From JACKDW01 sp964621785 (GTDB taxonomy: Bacteria > Myxococcota_A > Polyangia > Nannocystales > Nannocystaceae), in NCBI GenBank assembly GCA_964621785.1, contig CAZUPD010000001.1, positions 124,001 through 188,000 on the forward strand: 64,000 nucleotides of DNA, in the 5' to 3' direction. The notes beneath the pieces are model-generated. The model ran no database searches. It saw only the letters and a list, made by a program, of their open reading frames with translations, and was not told the origin of the DNA. The stretch's first letter is position 1. The number at the start of each line of letters is the position of its first letter. Positions 54,936 through 63,635 of the stretch are shown piece after piece. Both the position numbers and the translations under genes were made by a program.

Positions 54936-56321
54936 CTACGCCGACACGCCGGCGAATAGCATTGCCCGGCGGATCGCCTCGGCGGTCGTCAGGCCTTCGC
55001 CTCGAGCAGCCGCCACCGCTTCGCGGGCGATGTCTGCCGGTGACTTGCCGGCGGCGACACACTCGTACAGCGGATCGAGGAAGTGCGATTCGTCGCGACC
55101 CTTGGCATCGCGGACGTCCTGGCGGACGAGGCTCTCGCGGGAGAGATCGAGTAGTTGCTGACACAACTTTTTGACCCGCGGCGAACCGAGCGACGCTTCT
55201 CGACACTCGCGCCACAACTCGTGACGCCCGGCCATGTCGAGGTCGGCGACCAGATCCCAAGCGGCGAGGCAGGCTCCGTCGTCGTAGAGGATCCCCTTCC
55301 ACAGCGCCGGTAACGAACACACAAATCGCGCCGGGACCGAGTCGCTGCCGCGGACTTCGATGTAGGGGTTGAGCCGGGCCTCGGGAAACAGGGTGTTGAG
55401 GTGGAGGCGGAAGTCGGCTTCGGTCGCGTGGTGACGGGTGCCTTGGGGATCGACAAAACCGTCGCGTACAAATTCGGCAAACGTCTTGTGAAACGCGAGG
55501 TACTTGCCTTCGCGGCGGACGAAGAACATCGGGATGTCGAGGGCCCAGTCGACGTAGCGGGCAAACGTGAAGTCGTTGGCGAACACAAACGCGGGCAGGC
55601 CACAGCGGTCGGGGTCGACGTCGGTCCACACTGCACTGCGCTGCGAGGCGATGTCCGTCGCCTGGCCGCGGCGAAACGGCGAGTTGGCAAACATCGCGGT
55701 GGCGAGGGCACTGACACCAAACGCGGTTCGCAGGCGCACGCCACACTCGCGTTCACTACCAAAGTCGAAGTTGGCCTGCAGGGTGCACGTCCGGTGCATC
55801 ATGTCGAGGCCACGCCCGCCGCGGGTCGGCAGGTAGGCCCGCATAACTTGGTAGCGCCCCTTGGGCATATGGTTGATGTCGGCGAGCGAGGCCAGGGGAT
55901 GAAACCCGGCGGCGACAAATGTCAGGCCGAGATCCTTTGCGATCGCGTCGAGCTCACGTCGGTAGGTTCCAAACTCTCCACAGGTCAGGTGGACGTTGGG
56001 CAAAGGCTTGCCGCTGAGCTCGAGTTGTCCCCCCGGCTCTAAGGTGATCGAGGCCCGGTCGCGCTGCAGGGCGATCAACTCGCCTGCGGTCCCGCGGTCG
56101 TCCCCGGGCTGCCAACCAAAGCGCGAGCAAAATTCCTCGAGCACCCGGCGGATGTGATCGCTGTGGTTGACCGGCGACCCGCTCGCGGCGACCAACCCGT
56201 GGGTTTCTAATTCGGTGCCGACCAGGTGCGAGCTGCGATCGGGTTTGGTGGCGGAGGCAAGTCCGGCGATGAGTTGCGATCTCTCCGCAGGAGGCAGGGG
56301 GGGGGCGTTGTCCGTACTCAC
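54936..56321 (-). CDS. gshA: Glutamate-cysteine ligase
   Basis: 461 residues. First step of glutathione synthesis, in the plant/proteobacterial-type GCS2 family. GTELETHGLVAASG near residue 35, LIALQRDRASITLEPGGQLELS (substrate and ATP site), and GRGLDMMHRTCTLQANFDFG are typical. The ATG at 56321 is followed by MSTDNAPPLPPAERSQL. The divergent bactofilin cluster begins 293 bp to its left in plus-strand terms. No ligase (gshB) is seen in the window. Confidence 0.9.
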   Translation of the reverse strand: MSTDNAPPLPPAERSQLIAGLASATKPDRSSHLVGTELETHGLVAASGSPVNHSDHIRRVLEEFCSRFGWQPGDDRGTAGELIALQRDRASITLEPGGQLELSGKPLPNVHLTCGEFGTYRRELDAIAKDLGLTFVAAGFHPLASLADINHMPKGRYQVMRAYLPTRGGRGLDMMHRTCTLQANFDFGSERECGVRLRTAFGVSALATAMFANSPFRRGQATDIASQRSAVWTDVDPDRCGLPAFVFANDFTFARYVDWALDIPMFFVRREGKYLAFHKTFAEFVRDGFVDPQGTRHHATEADFRLHLNTLFPEARLNPYIEVRGSDSVPARFVCSLPALWKGILYDDGACLAAWDLVADLDMAGRHELWRECREASLGSPRVKKLCQQLLDLSRESLVRQDVRDAKGRDESHFLDPLYECVAAGKSPADIAREAVAAARGEGLTTAEAIRRAMLFAGVSA

Positions 56322-56614
56322 TTGGGTGATTCCTGTCTGCCCGCGTGGGGAAAAGATCTCGAGTGCTCCCGAAGATTTTCAGTCGCCGGGAGGTGGTATC
56401 CGTTCCGGAGATGTCCAGCAACGGTTAACGTCTCACGCCCGAGTTGTTACACCCGCTTGCCCGCGATCCGACGTGTTTTTGTCGCTGCCAAGATCCCCTC
56501 AAACCCTCTGCGAAAAGTTGATCTGACATGCAACTCGCCGAGGATCGACGCTTGACCCCGTCGCACCACGGCGGTTAACCTGCGCCCGCCCTGCATCCGC
56601 AGGAAACGTGAAAA

Positions 56615-56992
56615 ATGGCCAACGCCGACTCCGGAGATATCTGTACGATCGGTCCTGATACGACCGTCCGCGGCAACATCAGCGGTGATGAAGACATGCT
56701 TTTGCACGGTCGCGTCGAAGGGTCGATCGCCCTCGGCGGTCACCTCGAGATCACTGCGGCCGCGGTTGCCGAGGCCGCCATCGAAGCGGAGAGTGTGGAT
56801 GTTCACGGGGAAGTCGCTGGAGAGATCGCGGCGAACATCCACGTGACGGTCCATCCGGGTGCCCGGGTGACAGGAAATGTACGGGCCCAACAGGTTGTGA
56901 TCCACGAAGGCGCCGCCGTTCACGGAGTTGTCGAGATGGAGGTCGACCTCCCGCCGGAACTGCTCGAGCGAGCGCGCGACCGGATGCGATAG
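56615..56992 (+). CDS. Bactofilin (first of three)
   Basis: 125 residues, nearly all a bactofilin domain of Gly/Val/Ile-rich beta-solenoid rungs (TTVRGNISGDEDMLLHGRVE, LEITAAAVAEAAIEAESVDV). Bactofilins are filament-forming cytoskeletal proteins that help locate cell-wall or chromosome-segregation factors. The start has AGGA upstream. The next gene follows after 26 bp. In Myxococcus xanthus the bacNOP bactofilins form tandem genes and work with ParAB and PadC; I infer a related cluster here, but no parAB is in the window. Confidence 0.9.
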   Translation: MANADSGDICTIGPDTTVRGNISGDEDMLLHGRVEGSIALGGHLEITAAAVAEAAIEAESVDVHGEVAGEIAANIHVTVHPGARVTGNVRAQQVVIHEGAAVHGVVEMEVDLPPELLERARDRMR

Positions 56993-57018
56993 GGCGTTAG
57001 CGAGAGATGAGGTAAGCC

Positions 57019-57333
57019 ATGGCAAGTACCGTGATTGGCAGCAGCATCGTGATCGACGGCGAAGTCTCCTGTGAGGGGGCATTGGTCGTGCGCGGCACGG
57101 TCAAGGGGCAGGTCAGTGCCCGCGAGGCCGTCGAAGTCGAGTCGGGGGCGGTTGTCGAAGCTTCGGTCGAGGCCGCTTCGATCACCATCGGCGGTACCGT
57201 GGTCGGCGACATTGTGGTCGAGACGCGGGCCGAACTTCAGGCCGAGAGCAATGTCGTCGGCGATATCCGGGCGCCGCGGGTGCTGATCGCCGAGGGAGCC
57301 GCCTTCAAGGGCAGCATCGATATGGAAGGCTGA
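57019..57333 (+). CDS. Bactofilin (second of three)
   Basis: 104 residues, the most compact of the three: just the beta-solenoid domain (STVIGSSIVIDGEVSCEGAL, VVVG-type rungs and IGGTVVGDIVVETRAE). Its start is 26 bp after the first bactofilin and its stop is 2 bp before the third. Small bactofilins like this assemble with larger partners. Confidence 0.9.
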   Translation: MASTVIGSSIVIDGEVSCEGALVVRGTVKGQVSAREAVEVESGAVVEASVEAASITIGGTVVGDIVVETRAELQAESNVVGDIRAPRVLIAEGAAFKGSIDMEG

Positions 57334-57335
57334 CC

Positions 57336-57926
57336 GTGGCACAGACCAAACCTCCGCAAACCTCCGACACGAGCCAAGATACGCCGCAGACGCCGACGTT
57401 TTTGAGCGAAGATTCGCGGGTCGTCGGCCACATCGAGGGCGCCGAAGATCTGCGAGTGTTGGGCGAAGTCGACGGCAGCATCGTGTTGCAAAACGCCGAC
57501 CTGTTCATCGAACCATCTGCGATCGTCAGCGCCGACTTGCAGGCTCGCAATGTTCTGATCGCAGGCGCGGTCGTCGGCAACATCGCGGCCAGCCAGCGCG
57601 TCGTGCTCAAACCCGGAGCCCGGGTCGTCGGTGACATTCGGGCGCCTCGGCTGTCCGTCGCGGAAGGTTCGGCCTACCGCGGCGCACTCGAGACCGCAGA
57701 TCCCTCAAATCTTCGCGACGTAGCACAAACGCAGACGCATGCCGCCAGTCCGAGTCGGACCGCGAGCCGACCCGCCCGCCGAGTTGAGCGCGAGTCGACC
57801 ACCGTGATCGAGTCGGCGCGAGCCGTAGCACCGAGCAAGCACCGCCAGTCGATCAAAAAGGCGCCGAAAAAACGCGCCGCCCCGCGCATGCCCATTCGCG
57901 GAAAACATAAAATAGCCCGTTCATAA
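57336..57926 (+). CDS. Bactofilin (third of three) with basic tail
   Basis: 196 residues from GTG 57336. A Pro/Thr/Gln-rich N-terminus of about 22 residues leads to the bactofilin domain (EDSRVVGHIEGAEDLRVLGE to about 125). The C-terminal 70 residues are rich in Arg, Lys and Ser (KKAPKKRAAPRMPIRGKHK), which suggests a DNA- or partner-binding tail, as in the M. xanthus BacP type. Stop 57926. Confidence 0.9.
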   Translation: MAQTKPPQTSDTSQDTPQTPTFLSEDSRVVGHIEGAEDLRVLGEVDGSIVLQNADLFIEPSAIVSADLQARNVLIAGAVVGNIAASQRVVLKPGARVVGDIRAPRLSVAEGSAYRGALETADPSNLRDVAQTQTHAASPSRTASRPARRVERESTTVIESARAVAPSKHRQSIKKAPKKRAAPRMPIRGKHKIARS

Positions 57927-58028
57927 GCTACTGGTCGCGAGATTCTGCGCGCGCAGATGTCTGGCGAGAATGTGAACAAATTCGACTCAGTAGTGTAGGA
58001 TGCCGGCAAAGGGGAGGAACCGAAGTCC

Positions 58029-59753
58029 ATGCGCAAACTCGTCCTATCGTCTGTGATGGCCCTAGCTGTCCTGCTACCAGGCTGCCAACAGCCCGATCCG
58101 AATGCATTTGAGACCTACATCGCGCAGATGAAGGATGACGCCGCCCGGCCCCAGGCCATCGGCCAGTTGGAGGGACTCGTCAAGACGGTCTCCACAATCC
58201 CCGATCCCGAGGCCAAAAAAGCCCGTGTGCAGGAGTTCGTCGACAAAGTAATTCCCGAGCTCGAGGGGGTGTGGGATGTCGCTCTGCCCCAAGAGCGGAC
58301 CCAAATCCTCGAGATGCTGCGGCTGATCGGTCGACCCGAGGGCGCCAATCTGTGGAGCAAGGCTCTTGTGCTCGATGGTTCCGAGGAGTCGCGTAAGCAG
58401 TGTCTCAGCGCACTCAAGGGGATTCAAACGGCAAATGCCACGGGCACCGTCGACGCCATCATCGGCGAGCTCGGCAAGCTGATCGAAAACCCCGGCAAGG
58501 ACAAGGGCAAACGCGAGGGTGAACTTCGCCTCGAAATGGTCACGGTTCTCGGCGAGCTGCGCGACTCCAAATCCGTCGACATTCTGATCAAGGCGTTGGA
58601 GCAACCCGAGGAAAACCAACCCAAATCGATTCTCCGGGCGGCGGCCCACGCCCTCGGTCGGATCGGCGACGCCAAGGCGACCGACGCCCTGATCGTCGCA
58701 CCGTTCCGCATCGCCGACGCGGCCTCGACCACCGATATCAGCAACCGCAGCAAGCTCGCACTCTCGGCGATCGGCGACAAGGCCGTCCCGCGGGTGATGG
58801 ACATGCTCAAAGGGGCACACGAGGCCGTCAACAAAGAGGCCGCTGGACACGATGTCGATTTGTTGATCGTACAACAAACTGCCGCCGGCATCCTCGGTGA
58901 CATGCGGGCCAAACCAGCGGTCGACGAGTTGCTCAAGTTTATGCCGCTCGACGGTTGCGCAGTGCCTGGCGAAGAGCCGCCCAAGAAAAAGAAGAGCAAA
59001 AAGAAAAAGGGTGACGACGAACCGGCGATCGATCCTGCAAAGGCCAGTTTGCGGGCTTTTGTCGCCCGTTCCCTCGGGTTCATCGGTGACGAAAAGCCGG
59101 TCGAAACCCTTTGCTCCTGCGTCAACTCCACCCGCAACCCCGGTGACATGGACGAGACGGTCGACGCCCTCGGGCGCATCGGTGGCGAGCAAGCCCTCGG
59201 CTGTCTGCTCGAGACCGTCAAGACCGGCGAGTACGATCAAGAGTCGGTTGCCAGCTCCGACTTCGTCTACCAGATCCGCGGCATCGCGGCGCGTTGGTCC
59301 GTGCTCGTGGCTCCGCCCGACAAGTTAGAAGGCGTCAAGGCAGCCTTTGCCGCCAACGACAGCAACGACAAGGCAAAAAAAGAAGTCGCGCCGTTTGAGT
59401 CCGGCATCAAGCTGGCCGAGACGTGCAAGGACGACAAGGCCTGCTACCTCAAGACCCTGTCCGATCAGACAGCTGAGGGATTTGCCCGTGAGAAAGCCGC
59501 CTACGAGCTCTACCGCTTGGCCAAGGGTGACAAAGAGGTGGCCGTCGAAATCTCCAAAGCCTTTAAGGTTCGCGACCCCGATGCCCGCGTGACCATGGCG
59601 CTGATGGCCGACCGGGTGATGGACGGCAAAAAGTGCAACGAGTGCGCCGATGCGTTACAAGCAGTCCTCGACGGCGAGAAGGGCACGATGCCGCCAACGA
59701 TGCAGCTGGCAGTCCTGACCGTTCGCCACACGATGGCGCGCCTCGCCGAGTAG
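58029..59753 (+). CDS. Lipoprotein with HEAT-like repeats
   Basis: 574 residues. Signal MRKLVLSSVMALAVLLPGC (lipobox Cys19). The mature protein is made of helical pairs of HEAT or PBS-lyase type (AAHALGRIGDAKATDALIVA, AGILGDMRAKPAVDELLKF, ARSLGFIGDEKPVETLCSC). A Lys-rich insert (KKKKSKKKKGDDE) lies near residue 320. Such repeats make a curved surface for protein binding, in this case in the periplasm. GGGGAGGAAC lies about ten bases before the start. A hairpin terminator follows at 59785. Confidence 0.88.
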   Translation: MRKLVLSSVMALAVLLPGCQQPDPNAFETYIAQMKDDAARPQAIGQLEGLVKTVSTIPDPEAKKARVQEFVDKVIPELEGVWDVALPQERTQILEMLRLIGRPEGANLWSKALVLDGSEESRKQCLSALKGIQTANATGTVDAIIGELGKLIENPGKDKGKREGELRLEMVTVLGELRDSKSVDILIKALEQPEENQPKSILRAAAHALGRIGDAKATDALIVAPFRIADAASTTDISNRSKLALSAIGDKAVPRVMDMLKGAHEAVNKEAAGHDVDLLIVQQTAAGILGDMRAKPAVDELLKFMPLDGCAVPGEEPPKKKKSKKKKGDDEPAIDPAKASLRAFVARSLGFIGDEKPVETLCSCVNSTRNPGDMDETVDALGRIGGEQALGCLLETVKTGEYDQESVASSDFVYQIRGIAARWSVLVAPPDKLEGVKAAFAANDSNDKAKKEVAPFESGIKLAETCKDDKACYLKTLSDQTAEGFAREKAAYELYRLAKGDKEVAVEISKAFKVRDPDARVTMALMADRVMDGKKCNECADALQAVLDGEKGTMPPTMQLAVLTVRHTMARLAE

Positions 59754-59784
59754 TTCGTCGTCGTCTTCACTTGACGATGCTATC

Positions 59785-59825
59785 GCCACAACACCTTCGC
59801 GGTGTTGTGGCTATAGATATTTTGG
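59785..59825 (+). terminator. Rho-independent terminator of the HEAT-repeat lipoprotein gene
   Basis: GCCACAACACC (59785-59795) and GGTGTTGTGGC (59801-59811) form an 11-bp perfect stem around TTCGC. An AT-rich run with TATTTT follows. It lies 32 bp after the stop at 59753. Confidence 0.85.
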
Positions 59826-59849
59826 CGCAGAACAGTGTATCAATCCGCC

Positions 59850-60803
59850 ATGCGAATCGCGTTAGTTGCTGGTGCTTGTTGTCTGTTGATGTCGAACGGC
59901 GCGTGGGCACAGGAGGTCGTACCGGATGGGACTGCGGGGGTCGATCCCGCATCCAAGGGGACGACCGAGTTGTCCGATCAAGGCAAATTCTCGACCGTCA
60001 AAAAAGATGAGGTCACGGAAGAAGAGGACACGGATACCACTGAGTTCTCGCTATCTGCCGGTGGCCTACTGTCGACCGGAAATGCCCGATCCGCCGCGGT
60101 CACCGGTGCCAGCAAGTTTCGGATCCGCCGCAAGATCCACATGTTTGGTGCGGACCTAGTCGGCAACTATGGGGCGGGAGCGCCCGACCGCGAATCGGAC
60201 ATCGAGCCCAACGTCTCCAACCTCCAGGGGCGCGTCCGCTACGATGTGTTTTTGCATAAACGTGTATCTGCATTTTTAATGTTGACGGGCCGCCACGACA
60301 GGTTCCAAGGGTTGGCCTTTCGCCTCAACGTCGATCCCGGGTTTGCGTTTTACATCCTCACCAAAAAGGCCAATCAGCTGTGGGCCGAAGTGGGCTACGA
60401 CTTTCAGCACGACCGGCGTAGCGGCGAGGCGCTGGCCGACAATGAAGCTGCGATCGCGGCCAACATGGAGGCCATCATGGAGGCCGAAATGAACGGTGAG
60501 ACGCCGCCCGATCCGGTGGCGATGCTCGACCCGACGTTTAACAATCACGCTGTGCGGTTGTTTGTTGGCTACTCCAATCGCATGGTCGACACCGTTTCGT
60601 TCGACACCGGTTTGGAGTGGCTCCACAGTTTTATCGACCCGGCGATCTACCGGATCATCTGGGACAACTCGCTCAACGTCAGCCTCGCCAAGCGGTTTTC
60701 GCTGGGGCTCACGTTTACCCTGCGTTACGAAAATCGACCGTTGCCGGATGTTGGGCCGCTCGACACGATCACGGCTGTCAACCTCGTCTATCGGTTTATT
60801 TGA
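59850..60803 (+). CDS. DUF481-type outer-membrane protein
   Basis: 317 residues from ATG 59850, preferred over GTG 59835 for the signal peptide MRIALVAGACCLLMSNGAWAQ. Acidic region after the signal (DTDTTEFSLSAGGLL), then a beta-barrel of alternating polar and non-polar strands ending in YRFI (aromatic C-terminus). Segments like SFDTGLEWLHSFIDPAIYR match the DUF481 family of salt-stress-linked barrels. TGTATCTGCA at 60263-60272 lies in an AT-rich codon run. The end overlaps the convergent hydrolase by 8 bp. Confidence 0.85.
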   Translation: MRIALVAGACCLLMSNGAWAQEVVPDGTAGVDPASKGTTELSDQGKFSTVKKDEVTEEEDTDTTEFSLSAGGLLSTGNARSAAVTGASKFRIRRKIHMFGADLVGNYGAGAPDRESDIEPNVSNLQGRVRYDVFLHKRVSAFLMLTGRHDRFQGLAFRLNVDPGFAFYILTKKANQLWAEVGYDFQHDRRSGEALADNEAAIAANMEAIMEAEMNGETPPDPVAMLDPTFNNHAVRLFVGYSNRMVDTVSFDTGLEWLHSFIDPAIYRIIWDNSLNVSLAKRFSLGLTFTLRYENRPLPDVGPLDTITAVNLVYRFI

Positions 60804-61689
60804 CCGTCGTCGTAAAAGCGAGGACACGCTCGGCAAACTGTTGGGGGTCTTCGACCATCGGGTAGTGTCCCAGGCCCTCCATCCATGTCAGCGCGGCGTT
60901 TGGGATCTCGGTGTGGAGCGCCCTTGCGATCTTGGGCACGGCAACCGGATCGCGGTCGCCCCACAATATATGTACAGGCACATTGTGTAGTCGGGTGAGG
61001 GCGCCGATCCAACGGTGCCAGAGGTTTGAACGCTCGAGCGTGTAGCGACTGACCTGGGCGATCCGGGCGCGGCCTTGCCCGTGATTGACCGATGCCCACA
61101 TCAGCTCGCGTTCGGCCCGATTGATCGCCGTTGGGGTTGCCCCGAGGCGCCGGATCTGGCGGTGAAAAAACGCCTCGTTACTGAGCTTGGCCACCAGCGG
61201 ACCCAACACCTTGGTCCGCAACGCCCGTTGGACCAGACGCAGATCGGCGAGTTCGATGTGGACACTGCCGTTGGTGAGGGTGAGGGAGCGGGGAACAAAT
61301 GTATGAGCAAGCAAACATCGCGTGTGCCGTGCCATCAATTCGGTCGCCACCGAGGTCCCGTAGTCATGCGCCAAGATGTGCCCGCCGACCAGTCCGAGGG
61401 CTCGCCACAGACACAGGGCGATCTCCGCTTGGTCGACCAGGGAGTACGAATAATTAGCTGGCTTATCCGACAGGCCAAAACCGAGGTGGTCGTGGATGAT
61501 GATGCGATGCTGCTCGCGCAACCGGTCGACGACCCGGTGAAAGTCGGACGAGGCGGTCGGAAACCCGTGGAGGATCACCAGCGGATCGGCATCCGGAGGA
61601 CCTTCGAGGTCGACATAAAACACCCGATGGCCGTCGACCTCACAATAGTCCCCACGTCGCCGCCAGTTTTCCAAGGCTGATTCGCTCAT
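60796..61689 (-). CDS. Alpha/beta-hydrolase
   Basis: 297 residues. ATG 61689 is preceded by AGGAGGGG five bases upstream. LVILHGFPTASSDFHRVV (about residue 35), nucleophile elbow AHDYGTSVA (Asp, about residue 107) and catalytic His in GLGHYPMVEDPQQ near the end. It shares the epoxide-hydrolase-type Asp nucleophile with the enzyme at 15390-16292. No signal peptide. Substrate unknown. TGTATGAGCA occurs at 61300-61309. Confidence 0.87.
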   Translation of the reverse strand: MSESALENWRRRGDYCEVDGHRVFYVDLEGPPDADPLVILHGFPTASSDFHRVVDRLREQHRIIIHDHLGFGLSDKPANYSYSLVDQAEIALCLWRALGLVGGHILAHDYGTSVATELMARHTRCLLAHTFVPRSLTLTNGSVHIELADLRLVQRALRTKVLGPLVAKLSNEAFFHRQIRRLGATPTAINRAERELMWASVNHGQGRARIAQVSRYTLERSNLWHRWIGALTRLHNVPVHILWGDRDPVAVPKIARALHTEIPNAALTWMEGLGHYPMVEDPQQFAERVLAFTTTVK

Positions 61690-61762
61690 CGCCCCTCCTG
61701 CTTGCGCAGGGTGGCCCGAGGGGCGTCCCCCGTCAATGACTCTCAAGATGTATGTTCAAATT

Positions 61763-62392
61763 TTAACTTGCCCGACGTCGCGGTCCACGTTCATCAGGCT
61801 CCGGTTCGACATCCTCGTCGTCGTAGTCGTCGAGCGATTCGTCGTAGTCGTCGAGCGATTCGTCAGCCTCGTCGAGCGATTCGTCGAACCCATGGTCGCG
61901 GGCGCGGCTGGCCACCGGGAGGCCGTCGGCACACAAAAACTCGACCGTCAGGATCTCGCCATCGTAGGCGTCGACCAGCAGAACACCGTCGACATCAAAC
62001 GCCAGGGAGTACTCGAGCAACTGGCGTCGGGTGTGGCGGTGTTTGAGACTCGAGACCTGCTCGCCGCCCTTGAACTCGACCACAAAGACCATCTCGTCGC
62101 GCGTGACCAAGGCATCGGCGCGCACGCGAAATCCCTGGACCTGCTCGTCGACGCGCACCCGGGCACGGCCGCTGGGTTGGCGCTCGAGGATCCGGTAGCC
62201 AGCGCGGCGAAGCAATCGCAACCCGCGGCGCTCACCGGCCTCACCGAGTTTGCGCGCGCGGGCGGCCCGGCGCGAGACTTTCCACGCGGCTGTCCGCAAT
62301 CCGACCACCCAGCCCCAGATGAGCACAAACCCCAGGATGAGGATGAGGGCCCACAAAGACCCACTCAGTCCCGCAAATCCGCCCGCCAACAT
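61763..62392 (-). CDS. Membrane-anchored PD-(D/E)XK-like nuclease-fold protein
   Basis: 209 residues from ATG 62392 (a GTG at 62401 adds three). The N-terminus is a membrane helix (LWALILILGFVLIWGWVVGL). The middle has GERRGLRLLRRAGYRILERQ, RADALVTRDEMVFVVEFKGG and VDAYDGEI, matching the strand arrangement and Asp...Glu-x-Lys site of NERD-type PD-(D/E)XK domains. The C-terminal tail is very acidic, from three 21-bp tandem repeats. It may act on DNA or RNA at the membrane; catalytic activity is unproved. Confidence 0.72.
   Translation of the reverse strand: MLAGGFAGLSGSLWALILILGFVLIWGWVVGLRTAAWKVSRRAARARKLGEAGERRGLRLLRRAGYRILERQPSGRARVRVDEQVQGFRVRADALVTRDEMVFVVEFKGGEQVSSLKHRHTRRQLLEYSLAFDVDGVLLVDAYDGEILTVEFLCADGLPVASRARDHGFDESLDEADESLDDYDESLDDYDDEDVEPEPDERGPRRRAS
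61820..61882. repeat. Three 21-bp tandem repeats in an acidic tail
   Basis: Units 61820-61840, 61841-61861 and 61862-61882 encode SLDDYDE-type heptapeptides at the end of the nuclease-fold protein. The first two are identical; the third differs at a few bases. Confidence 0.85.
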
Positions 62393-62596
62393 GGGCCCCA
62401 CGGTAGCGAGCTACGGCTTGGAGGCGAAATTTCCGACATCTCGCACAGCCTGTGCGGGCCAGCCCGCACGAACGCACGAAAATACCCGAGGGGTCCTCCG
62501 ACGTAGCCGCGCTCGCCGAGCAGCGGACGCAATAAATAATTTTATATACATGATTCGTGCTCCCGGGTCGAGGTTCAGTCATTTGATAATACATGT

Positions 62597-63403
62597 TTAC
62601 GGGGCGTCACCGTGGAGCCGCTCACAAAACATATCCAGGACCCGGTCGAGGGCTTGCCTGGTCGGGTGCCCGGGCCGGTCGACGAGATGGGTCGTGACCA
62701 CAGAATGCGCCGAAAGTGGGTTCCCATGGGGATTTCCGAGGGATGAGTCGATTTCGATGCCCTCAAATCCGTCGCCCAACTCGCGCCGCAGGGTGGCAAA
62801 CCGCGAAGCCGGGCACATCACATCGTGGGTGAACCGCAGACCGAGTACTTTGACTCCTTCGGCGGTTCGCTTGCGGATCTGCGTCAGCTCGTCGTCCGAC
62901 ACAGCGATCGCAGCGGCGTGACCCGGTGTGATCGCAAACGGCAGCGATGGTTGGCTGAGCACCGGCGCCGCGACACTCGGGTCGACCATCAGCGACAGCG
63001 CGAAGTTGCCGGTCAGGCACATGCCGATCGCGCCCACGCCCGGCCCACCGAGTTCTTGGTGAAGGCTGCGACACAGCGCCCGTAGCCAGTCGGTGATCGG
63101 GCTCGAGCGCCGCTTGGCGAGCACCGCAAACTCACGGGAAATACACGCACGGGCGATTTGGCCGAGGGCGTAGCCGGGTGAAAGGGATTTTTCGGGGGTC
63201 CCAAACAACACTGGCATCGCCACGGTCAATCCGCGCTCGGCCACGCGACGGGCAAAGTCGGCGACCTGCGGGGTAATCCCAGGAACTTCGTGCATGACGA
63301 CAACACCCGGGCCTGAACCGCGGCGAAAAACCGTGCGGGTCGTACCGGCATAGCCAAACTCAGTCATCTCAAAGTCGGGGAGCGGTCGGGAACGCGATGC
63401 CAC
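62597..63403 (-). CDS. Dienelactone hydrolase family protein
   Basis: 268 residues from GTG 63403; ATG 63367 is an alternative (MTEFGYAGTTRTVFR). The nucleophile elbow is GMCLTGNFAL (Cys, as in dienelactone hydrolases), with VVMHEVPGITPQVADFARR near the start. A His is in SVVTTHLVDRPGHP near the end. Related enzymes open lactones in aromatic breakdown; this one could also be a carboxylesterase. No signal peptide. The 204-bp gap to its left on the plus strand (62393-62596) contains AT-rich sequence, probably the promoter of the nuclease-fold gene. Confidence 0.8.
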   Translation of the reverse strand: MASRSRPLPDFEMTEFGYAGTTRTVFRRGSGPGVVVMHEVPGITPQVADFARRVAERGLTVAMPVLFGTPEKSLSPGYALGQIARACISREFAVLAKRRSSPITDWLRALCRSLHQELGGPGVGAIGMCLTGNFALSLMVDPSVAAPVLSQPSLPFAITPGHAAAIAVSDDELTQIRKRTAEGVKVLGLRFTHDVMCPASRFATLRRELGDGFEGIEIDSSLGNPHGNPLSAHSVVTTHLVDRPGHPTRQALDRVLDMFCERLHGDAP

Positions 63404-63635
63404 GGCGGGAGTATAGCGGTCGTTGAATCGGCAACGATCGCAGTCGGCTCAATGGACCACGGGCGTGTCGATTGCTTGCAACACGGCGGAGTACGGGGAC
63501 CGTGTGGATAGCTTCCCTGCGAGGCAGGAGACGTCGTTGCTCGCAGTGCGTTTCGAGCACGGCGAGATTCCGGCGTGAGGCGAAGCGTACCCCGGTGGTT
63601 GTCGACCACCCGGGTCGGCTGCCAAACTCCGAGAC

